DNA from: an uncultured Chlamydiae bacterium
GTDB lineage: Bacteria; Chlamydiota; Chlamydiia; Chlamydiales; Rhabdochlamydiaceae
Direction of reading: 5' to 3'
NCBI GenBank assembly: GCA_903867585.1
Contig: CAIPRZ010000012.1
Location: 1 to 27,991 of the forward strand
DNA: 27,991 bases
In this document: positions 16,192 to 21,762 of the stretch, in pieces
Position numbering within the stretch: position 1 is the stretch's first letter
How the letters are laid out: each line of letters begins with the position of its first letter
Translations under genes and position numbers: made by a program
The notes under the pieces: generated by a model
The model's input: the letters and a program-made list of their open reading frames with translations, nothing else
What the model was told of the DNA's origin: nothing
Databases searched by the model: none

Positions 16192-17223
16192 ATGTTTAAG
16201 CTTGCTAGCATTTTTTTAATCGCTTCTTCTCTTGCTCATGCAGAGTTTAATGCTGAATCTTTAGTGCTTACAGACGGGCCACGGCAGATAGAGCTTATTT
16301 CTTTAAAAGCTGAATCCCACCTTAAAATGTCTTATGATTTAGATCAGGCGTTGCAACAAGCCTGCTTAGATAGTAAAGCTGTTTTATTGATAATTGTGGG
16401 CGGTAATGGCTGTCCCTGGTCAGAAAAGCTTTTAATGGATGTTGTATACAAGCCTGAATTTTACCAAGAAGCTCAAAAATCTTTTGTTCTTTGTAAATTG
16501 GAAGTCGAACATCTTTTAAGCAAAGGTAAAGAGCTAGGTATTGAACAGCCTTTAGATAAAATACCTCTTTTTATTTTGATGAACAAAGATGGTAAAGTCA
16601 TTTCAGAAAAACATGATCTACCAGAAACTCCAAAAGAGGGGATGGTTTACTTAAAAGAAGCCATAAACACCCATACCAAGATCGATAAGCTTTTAACTCA
16701 GGCCCAAACGATTACGGAAGAAGTTCTAGAATCCTATTATAAAAAAGCCAAAATCCTAGGCTTGAAGTGTGAAAGCATTTTATATAATTTGGGGACTCAA
16801 AAGAAAAAAAACATCTATTTTATTTTAGAAAAATATCAAAAGCTTTTGATGAAGGGTCTTCCTAAAGAGATCAAAGATCTTAAATTAGATATACAAAGAC
16901 TAGATCCAAGAAATTCACAAGGGGCCATAAGAAGCATGGCTATTATGGATTTTGAAGAAAAAAGCCGGCAAAAAAAGGGGATGGAAAATCCTTTTTCAGC
17001 TCTAAAACCTCTTTTTGAGTACCTAAGAGATTATGGTCATTATGATAAAGAGTGTCGTTGGGAAATTGAGATGAAAATCGCTAGGTTTCTCTACTCTAAA
17101 AATCAATTACAAGCTGCCATTCAGCATGCATCAAGATCGCTTGACTATGCCCCAGAATCTAAAAAATCAGAAGTGGCAGAAGCGGTAGAATTCTTGAAAA
17201 AACAAAAAGATATTAAGCCTTAG
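16192..17223 (+). CDS. Secreted thioredoxin-fold protein, CT783-like, with CPWS active site
   Basis: The 343-residue protein starts with a signal peptide (MFKLASIFLIASSLAHA), so it should work in the periplasm. A thioredoxin-like domain spans about residues 48-165: LLIIVGGNGCPWSEKLL holds the active-site position (C74-P-W-S77) and IPLFILMNKDGKVI provides the cis-proline strand. The second active-site cysteine is serine, so thiol-disulfide oxidation is unlikely by itself; CxxS proteins can reduce, isomerise or hold mixed disulfides. The remaining ~175 residues are helical, with TPR-like features near the C-terminus (ARFLYSKNQLQAAIQHASRSL). In C. trachomatis the 'predicted disulfide bond isomerase' CT783 adjoins rnpA (CT784), which matches the position here except for the intervening uvrD. 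No ribosome site is visible before the ATG. The end overlaps uvrD by 4 bases, tail to tail. Confidence 0.8.
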   Translation: MFKLASIFLIASSLAHAEFNAESLVLTDGPRQIELISLKAESHLKMSYDLDQALQQACLDSKAVLLIIVGGNGCPWSEKLLMDVVYKPEFYQEAQKSFVLCKLEVEHLLSKGKELGIEQPLDKIPLFILMNKDGKVISEKHDLPETPKEGMVYLKEAINTHTKIDKLLTQAQTITEEVLESYYKKAKILGLKCESILYNLGTQKKKNIYFILEKYQKLLMKGLPKEIKDLKLDIQRLDPRNSQGAIRSMAIMDFEEKSRQKKGMENPFSALKPLFEYLRDYGHYDKECRWEIEMKIARFLYSKNQLQAAIQHASRSLDYAPESKKSEVAEAVEFLKKQKDIKP

Positions 17224-19220
17224 ATCTGCTGATACGAACCTATCTCTAAAAGTTCTTGTGGTATTTCAAAAAGAAATCTAGAAGGGTTAGACTGTTCTTT
17301 TTTTCCATTACGTAGGCGGTTTTGAGCCATACTTAATATCACTTTGGATTTTCCCCGAGTTAAACCAACATAAAAAAGTCTTCTCTCTTCTTCAAGACCT
17401 GAAAGTTTTATACTTTTTTCGTGAGGGAGGATGTGGTCTTCTAGACCGATAATAAAACAGACCTCAAATTCTAACCCTTTAGAAGAGTGCAGAGTCATTA
17501 AAGAGACGGCCTCTTTATTTTTTTGTTTATCATGAACAAAATGTTCGTCTAAAGAAATGGTCCCTAAAAAATCAGAAAGGGTCGAGTTTTCCTTCGAATT
17601 TTGAAAATTTTTTAAATTATCTAAATACATATCGACCGATTCTTGTTTAAAAGCGCGCATTTTATCGCTTTTAACCTCTTCTTTAATGGCTTGAGAATAG
17701 TTTACAGAATCAAGAAGGTTTTGAAGGGTGATATGAAAATCTTTGCCATCAGAAAAATTAGAACGGGCTTTTTCAATACTTGAGGTAAAGCTTTTGATAC
17801 TTGTTAGGGCTTTTTGTGAAATTAAAGGGACAATCGGATGGGAATGTAGATGAGATAGATCTAAAAGGGTTTGATAAAGGCTTAACTTTTCTTTTCGTTG
17901 AAAGCTTGTAATGGTATCAAGCGTTTTATCAGAAAGTCCTTTTCGGGGGACATTAATAATTCTTAAAAGGGCCTCTTGATCATTGGTGTTATAACATAGC
18001 CTTAAAAAAGCAGTTACATCTTTAACTTCTGATCTTTCATAAAATTCAGTACCCCCAAAAACCACATAGGGAATGCCCCTTTTTAATCCTTCAGCTGTCT
18101 TATAAACCATGTTATTTAAAGCAATTTCAAAAGCCCTTGATAACGCGTTTGATCTATATAAGATGGCAAAATCAGAAAATTTTAATCCGTATTCTTCTTT
18201 AAGTTTTATTATTTTTAAAACACAGGTTTGAGCTTCATCAAGATCGCTGGGAGCATGAAAAATAGAGATTTTTTGATCAATTGCTGTATTACTTTTTAGT
18301 TCTTTATTATGCCGAGTTTTATTGTGGCTAATAACAGCATTGGCTGCTTTTAGGATTGTTGGTGATGAGCGGTAATTTTGTTCGAGTTTTATCTTAATAT
18401 CGGAGGGGAATTGCAAGATATTTTCAATTTTAGCCCCGCGCCAACCATAAATCGATTGATCATCATCACCAACAACAAACAAATTTTTATGAATCCTTGC
18501 CAAATGGGTGGCGATTTTAAACTGCATCGGATTGGCGTCTTGATACTCATCGATCATCACGTACTGAACATTTTTTACCGTATTTTCCATTAAAGAGGGA
18601 TGAGCTTCAAAAAGCTCGCAAGATAGCTCTAATAATCCATCAAAATCAACGGCGTTAAAAGCACGCATCGAGGTTTTTAGTGAGTCATAAGTTGATATTA
18701 GAAATTCATTATGCCAGGTGTTAGCTGGGTCGTGAGGCTTTTCACCGAGGGTTTTTGCCATTTGCAAGGCATTAAAAGAGTTATCTAAAGGGGGTAGTTC
18801 TCCTGATTGATTTAAATAGGTGGCTGCAAGCTGTTTAAAAATTCTTTTAACCTCAGCTTCTGAGTATAAAGAAAAATTGGAAGTATAGCCTAGGTGATGA
18901 ATGTGACTTTTTAAAAGCGAAAGGCAAAAACTGTGGAATGTCCCAATAAACACCTTAGAGGCCATCTTGGGGCCAACAAGCTTTAGTAGCCTTTCTTTCA
19001 TCTCACCGGCTGCTTTATTAGTAAAAGTAAGCGCTACTATCGATTCAGGACCGATAGCCTTATATAAAATTAAATAGGCGATTCGGAGAGTAAGAACACG
19101 AGTTTTACCACTGCCGGCACCAGCTAAGACTAGAATATAGCCTTCTGTAGAGGTGACTGCTGAATACTGCTCACTATTGAGCTTTTTAAGTTCCTGATAA
19201 AGGGGATGGCTTGGATCCAT
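17220..19220 (-). CDS. uvrD: UvrD/PcrA-type SF1 DNA helicase
   Basis: This 3'-5' helicase acts in nucleotide excision repair and mismatch repair, displacing the cut strand and UvrC. All SF1A motifs are visible: LNSEQYSAV (Q motif), AGAGSGKT (Walker A), FTNKAAGEM, IDEYQDANPMQ (motif II), VGDDDQSIYGWRGA (III), LEQNYRSS (IV), TLHSSKGLEFE (V) and EERRLFYVGLTR (VI). With the ATG at 19220 it has 666 residues; a TTG three codons upstream is possible but less likely. The start lies 35 bases inside rnpA, so the two are probably coupled. The stop overlaps the thioredoxin-fold gene by 4 bases. mutS and uvrC, its pathway partners, are encoded at the right end of the window in a separate unit. Confidence 0.93.
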   Translation of the reverse strand: MDPSHPLYQELKKLNSEQYSAVTSTEGYILVLAGAGSGKTRVLTLRIAYLILYKAIGPESIVALTFTNKAAGEMKERLLKLVGPKMASKVFIGTFHSFCLSLLKSHIHHLGYTSNFSLYSEAEVKRIFKQLAATYLNQSGELPPLDNSFNALQMAKTLGEKPHDPANTWHNEFLISTYDSLKTSMRAFNAVDFDGLLELSCELFEAHPSLMENTVKNVQYVMIDEYQDANPMQFKIATHLARIHKNLFVVGDDDQSIYGWRGAKIENILQFPSDIKIKLEQNYRSSPTILKAANAVISHNKTRHNKELKSNTAIDQKISIFHAPSDLDEAQTCVLKIIKLKEEYGLKFSDFAILYRSNALSRAFEIALNNMVYKTAEGLKRGIPYVVFGGTEFYERSEVKDVTAFLRLCYNTNDQEALLRIINVPRKGLSDKTLDTITSFQRKEKLSLYQTLLDLSHLHSHPIVPLISQKALTSIKSFTSSIEKARSNFSDGKDFHITLQNLLDSVNYSQAIKEEVKSDKMRAFKQESVDMYLDNLKNFQNSKENSTLSDFLGTISLDEHFVHDKQKNKEAVSLMTLHSSKGLEFEVCFIIGLEDHILPHEKSIKLSGLEEERRLFYVGLTRGKSKVILSMAQNRLRNGKKEQSNPSRFLFEIPQELLEIGSYQQI

Positions 19221-19554
19221 GGAACTCAAATGTTGAGATTAATTGATCGAAGTCTGAAGAAATAAGGGGAAAGGATAGAGGTTTTTGACTTTTAGCAAGA
19301 GCATGGATCATAGTACCTATAGGAAGATTAGCAGATCTTGCTCTAAAAGCTTCACGAACAAGGCGTTTAAAGCGATTACGGGATACGGCGTTACCATATT
19401 TTCTAGATACGGTGATTCCAAGCTTAGTGCAGCTATTTGTTGAGGAGGCAACCTCAAATTTGATGAGATTAGCGCTCACTTTTAAAAATTTTTTTTTAAC
19501 TTTCAAAAAATCTTTACGTTCAAATGAACGCTTAGATCGAGCGCTTTTAATCAT
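19186..19554 (-). CDS. rnpA: Ribonuclease P protein component
   Basis: RnpA is the protein subunit that helps the RNase P RNA bind and trim the 5' leader of tRNA precursors. The 122-residue basic protein has the family core GITVSRKYGNAVSRNRFKRLVREAFR, including the RNR motif that contacts the RNA, and an aromatic/basic lead-in (SFERKDFLKVKKKF). It begins 4 bases after the rpmH stop codon, the near-universal rpmH-rnpA order, and its 3' end overlaps the uvrD start. Confidence 0.95.
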   Translation of the reverse strand: MIKSARSKRSFERKDFLKVKKKFLKVSANLIKFEVASSTNSCTKLGITVSRKYGNAVSRNRFKRLVREAFRARSANLPIGTMIHALAKSQKPLSFPLISSDFDQLISTFEFHGSKPSPLSGT

Positions 19555-19558
19555 GGTT

Positions 19559-19693
19559 TTACTCTGTAAGACGTTTTCTTCCTGCTCTACGTCTGCGATT
19601 AACGATTTTACGACCGCTAGAAGTTTTCATTCTTTTACGAAAACCAACCGTCGTTTGTCTTTTCTTTTTGCTGGGTTGATAGGTGCGTTTCAT
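19559..19693 (-). CDS. rpmH: 50S ribosomal protein L34
   Basis: This is a 44-residue, very basic protein, MKRTYQPSKKKRQTTVGFRK at the N-terminus and ending RRAGRKRLTE. It matches L34 throughout, including the TYQPS start and the GR..V.RRRRAGRK tail. It is divergent from rpmJ and is the first gene of the rpmH-rnpA-uvrD run. A/T-rich promoter sequence lies just upstream. Confidence 0.96.
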   Translation of the reverse strand: MKRTYQPSKKKRQTTVGFRKRMKTSSGRKIVNRRRRAGRKRLTE

Positions 19694-19724
19694 AAATAAA
19701 TTCCTTGACGAACTTTTTTTTATT

Positions 19725-19744
19725 TTTATATGGTAACAATTACC
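19725..19744 (-). promoter_or_regulatory. Candidate rpmH promoter region with a palindrome
   Basis: On the minus strand TATAAA (complement of 19725-19730) is a good -10 box 31 bases before the rpmH ATG. Directly upstream lies GGTAA-CAA-TTACC (19732-19744), a perfect 5-bp inverted repeat around 3 bases that would sit between -10 and -35. The -35 box is poor (TTTTAG at 17-base spacing). Promoter placement is by consensus only. Confidence 0.4.
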
Positions 19745-19773
19745 TGTCTAAAAGAACAAGTGTTAAAATCGCA

Positions 19774-19802
19774 TTGCACCAAATGATGGGATAGAGTATA
19801 AA
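19774..19802 (+). promoter_or_regulatory. Promoter of rpmJ-rpsN (sigma-70/sigma-66 type)
   Basis: TTGCAC (19774-19779) and TATAAA (19797-19802) are separated by exactly 17 bases, a near-consensus housekeeping promoter. The expected start of transcription is about 20 bases before the rpmJ ATG at 19832. Confidence 0.7.
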
Positions 19803-19831
19803 GTTAAGCACAATAATGATGGAATCGATTT

Positions 19832-19969
19832 ATGAAAGTTCGAGCATCGATAAAAGCAGACCCTTCTAAAGGGGACAAAGTAGTACGCCGTAAAGGTCGT
19901 ATTTATGTGATTAACAAGAAAGATCCAAATCGCAAGCAGCGCCAAAAAGGCCCAGCGAGAAAAAAATAA
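19832..19969 (+). CDS. rpmJ: 50S ribosomal protein L36, zinc-free form
   Basis: This 45-residue protein reads MKVRASIKADPSKGDKVVRR... and ends KGPARKK. It keeps the L36 framework (KVRAS, VVRRKGR, KQRQ). The usual Cys-x2-Cys, third Cys and His zinc ligands are all replaced (ADPSKGDK in place of the first pair; no Cys or His anywhere). The C-terminus is extended by about 7 residues. I recall the same zinc-less 45-residue form in Chlamydia. rpsN follows after 9 bases. Confidence 0.95.
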   Translation: MKVRASIKADPSKGDKVVRRKGRIYVINKKDPNRKQRQKGPARKK

Positions 19970-19978
19970 CGGTAGAGT

Positions 19979-20284
19979 ATGGCAACTAAATCATCAGTAG
20001 CTAAGCAAAAGCGTAGAGAATATATGGTCGGTCTTAAATGGGACAAGCGCCAAGCTCTTAAAAAAATTATTTCAAGCCCTTCTACCTCTTTTGAGGACAG
20101 ATTGGCTGCCGTCGACAAGCTAAATAAGCTTCCAAAAAATTCGTCACCGGTTCGTTTAAGAAGCCGTTGCCAATTAACTGGTCGCGCTAGAGGTGTTCTT
20201 AAAAAGTTTAAACTATCTCGCCTTTGCTTCAGAGAGATGGCCAATTCTGGTCTAATTCCTGGTGTATTTAAAGCTAGCTGGTAA
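19979..20284 (+). CDS. rpsN: 30S ribosomal protein S14, long form
   Basis: This 101-residue S14 is the long type without the CxxC...CxxC zinc site of the short form. The conserved C-terminus RLRSRCQLTGRARGVLKKFKLSRLCFREMA is clear, ending GVFKASW. It assembles into the 30S head. It is co-transcribed with rpmJ away from the usual spc operon position, as in Chlamydia where rpmJ and rpsN are neighbours. A strong terminator follows at 20311. Confidence 0.96.
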   Translation: MATKSSVAKQKRREYMVGLKWDKRQALKKIISSPSTSFEDRLAAVDKLNKLPKNSSPVRLRSRCQLTGRARGVLKKFKLSRLCFREMANSGLIPGVFKASW

Positions 20285-20310
20285 TCAAAAAATTTCCTTC
20301 TTAAAACAGA

Positions 20311-20339
20311 GCCTAGGTCTTAATAACCTGGGCTTTTTT
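20311..20339 (+). terminator. Intrinsic terminator after rpsN (possibly bidirectional)
   Basis: GCCTAGGT (20311-20318) pairs with ACCTGGGC (20326-20333) over 8 bp with one G-T pair and a 7-base loop, followed by six T. It lies 27 bases after the rpsN stop. On the minus strand the same hairpin follows the GYF-domain gene and precedes TCTGTTTT, so it may stop both. Confidence 0.85.
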
Positions 20340-20721
20340 ATTGTCTAAATTGTTCTAATTTTTCCCAGTTTTCTAAATTTTCATGCCAGATAAGGGTATT
20401 AAGAGAGATTTGTCCTTTATCAAATAAACTTTTTAGGTATTCGGGGCTAATAGGCCCGACAACGGTTTGACTATCTTCATAGTACCACGCGCCCGGCTGA
20501 AGATTAAATAGATCTAGAGGCTTGGGGTTAGAAGCAGCTGGAGCTGAAAGGGGAGCTATTTTTTTTGTGAGATAAAAAGCTATTAATCCCCAAATGCCAA
20601 AAATAAAGCCCATAAGAAACCATTTTTTGGGATTTCTTTGATGTTTCACAGCTTTAGCTCTTGTGAGCCAAGCAAAAAAACTAGAGCCAAGTAAAATAAG
20701 CCAAAGTGGTGGATGTTCCAT
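20338..20721 (-). CDS. Membrane protein with C-terminal GYF_2-type domain
   Basis: The 127-residue protein has two hydrophobic segments (about 6-20 and 34-52), a short proline/alanine linker (58-70), and a compact C-terminal domain at about 78-123. The domain shows the GYF_2/DUF4339 pattern: WYY (79-81), VVGPIS (G89, P90), LKSLFDKGQIS, TLIWHENLENWEKL (W112, W119). In bacteria such domains often hang from membrane helices and are thought to bind peptides, as GYF domains do with proline-rich ligands. The partner is unknown. With two helices and a basic loop after the first (RAKAVKHQRNPKK), both termini may face outside the cytosol; that topology is inference. It converges on rpsN and is divergent from the ankyrin gene across 173 bases. 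Confidence 0.75.
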   Translation of the reverse strand: MEHPPLWLILLGSSFFAWLTRAKAVKHQRNPKKWFLMGFIFGIWGLIAFYLTKKIAPLSAPAASNPKPLDLFNLQPGAWYYEDSQTVVGPISPEYLKSLFDKGQISLNTLIWHENLENWEKLEQFRQ

Positions 20722-20866
20722 AGCCAGTATCCATTTTTTTAGCTTATATCCTATCAGACCCTAGGGATTTAAGAAATATAACCTATTTTGTCTTAGCAGA
20801 AGCTAATAGAAGATGATCTGTTTAAGTAAGTGTTTGCTAGGGAGCTGGAAGTAATGCTAGATTATT

Positions 20867-20885
20867 AATTTTTAAATTAAAAATT
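20867..20885. repeat. A/T inverted repeat upstream of the first ankyrin gene
   Basis: AATTTTTAA-A-TTAAAAATT is a perfect 9-bp inverted repeat around one base, ending 9 bases before ATG 20895. It could be a protein-binding site or simply low-complexity DNA. The rest of the 173-base gap before this gene shows only a weak promoter candidate (TTGCTA 20834-20839, TAGATT 20858-20863, 18-base spacing). Confidence 0.3.
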
Positions 20886-20894
20886 TGAGATTTT

Positions 20895-21602
20895 ATGAGT
20901 ATAACTTCCGTTGAGCTAAGGTCAAAAAATTTAGAAACAAAATTAACTACTCTTGCGTCTAAAATTGATACTGGCGAGCTCGAATTTATCCGAGCATTTA
21001 TAACAAATGATAAAGAAGTTTCCTGCCATAGGGAGAATAATACTCTAGCTTTAAGAATATCACTCGAAAAGAGGAGTATTCCCCTAGCCATTGAAATTAT
21101 CCAAGGTGGAGATTTTGAAGGTACAGAAGCTCTTTTATTAGCAGTTCAGGGGGGGCACACAGCTTGTGTTAAAGCACTTCTAGCAAGCAAAGCTGTTTCT
21201 TTATCTAATATAGGTGATGCTCTTTATGAAGCTGCTAAAAAAGGTCACTTAGATTGCGTTGAAGCTTTACTATCTAGTGGGGCTGTTTCTGATGTTAATA
21301 GAGGCCGCGCTGTTCGACCAGCTGCTAGAGTTGGTCATTTATCTTGTGTTGAAGCTCTTCTTGCGAGCGGACCTATTTCTGAAGCTTATAGGGGTGGAGC
21401 TGTTCGATATGCCTGTTACCAGGGTCACTTAGCATGTATTGAAGCTCTTCTAGCTAATGGGGCTATTTCTGAATCTGATAGAGCAGAGGCTTTTGAAATT
21501 GCTAATGACCTTGGTCACTCAGCCTGTGTTCAGGTTTTACTTCCTTTTGGGGTTAGCCTTAATCAGTATTTGACTGCTCGTAGATCACTAGCTAGAGAAT
21601 GA
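20895..21602 (+). CDS. Ankyrin-repeat protein with exact 30-residue repeats
   Basis: This 235-residue protein has an N-terminal helical part (1-75) and five ankyrin-like repeats to about 225. The repeat is exactly 30 residues (90 bases) long: the GH pair falls at 87, 117, 147, 177 and 207. The consensus is A(V/L)xxAxxxGHLxCVEALLxSGxISExxR, and every repeat has a cysteine three residues after the histidine (C91, C121, C151, C181, C211). Canonical ankyrin repeats have 33 residues and a TPLH turn, both absent here. No signal peptide or membrane helix is present. Ankyrin proteins in intracellular bacteria often act as secreted effectors that bind host proteins, so that role is plausible but not shown. 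The ribosome site is weak. A related but larger ankyrin gene follows on the same strand after 160 bases. Confidence 0.85.
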   Translation: MSITSVELRSKNLETKLTTLASKIDTGELEFIRAFITNDKEVSCHRENNTLALRISLEKRSIPLAIEIIQGGDFEGTEALLLAVQGGHTACVKALLASKAVSLSNIGDALYEAAKKGHLDCVEALLSSGAVSDVNRGRAVRPAARVGHLSCVEALLASGPISEAYRGGAVRYACYQGHLACIEALLANGAISESDRAEAFEIANDLGHSACVQVLLPFGVSLNQYLTARRSLARE

Positions 21603-21663
21603 TTAGAGATGAGCTGTGCAGACTTAAATAGAGGATTACTTAGCTCGGCAGCGGATGTAAGGT

Positions 21664-21710
21664 AAAGCGCCTGTTAATGAATTCTTAATAATAAGGGGGC
21701 TTTTGTTTTC
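21664..21710 (+). terminator. Possible terminator after the first ankyrin gene
   Basis: AAAGC (21664-21668) can pair with GCTTT (21699-21703), continued by CC (21670-21671) with GG after one mismatch, followed by a T-rich tail (TTTTGTTTTC). The inner part is A/T-rich and imperfect, so this is a weak candidate in the 160-base gap between the two ankyrin genes. Confidence 0.35.
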
Positions 21711-21712
21711 TA

Positions 21713-21741
21713 TTTAATATAAATTCAAATTTTATTATAAT
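21713..21741 (+). promoter_or_regulatory. Candidate promoter of the second ankyrin gene
   Basis: A perfect -10 box TATAAT (21736-21741) lies 17 bases after TTTAAT (21713-21718), a weak -35. The predicted transcript would begin about 15 bases before ATG 21763. The whole stretch is A/T-rich, so a chance match is possible. Confidence 0.4.
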
Positions 21742-21762
21742 TTTAACTAAATGAATTAAAAC

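Noticed and set aside
19412..19699. Plus-strand open frame antisense to rnpA and rpmH
   Set aside because: Both genes on the minus strand are certain from their products; the antisense translation has no recognisable content.
19903..20244. Minus-strand open frame of 113 codons across rpmJ/rpsN
   Set aside because: It is antisense to two certain ribosomal protein genes, has no recognisable protein features and no ribosome site.
20837..21091. Minus-strand open frame of 84 codons over the start of the first ankyrin gene
   Set aside because: It overlaps the clear ankyrin frame, and its sequence looks like the complement of helical coding DNA.
21153..21600. Regular 90-base direct repeats that might suggest a CRISPR-like or satellite array
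   Set aside because: The repeats are in frame, diverged at third positions and encode the 30-residue ankyrin units; there are no spacer-repeat boundaries.
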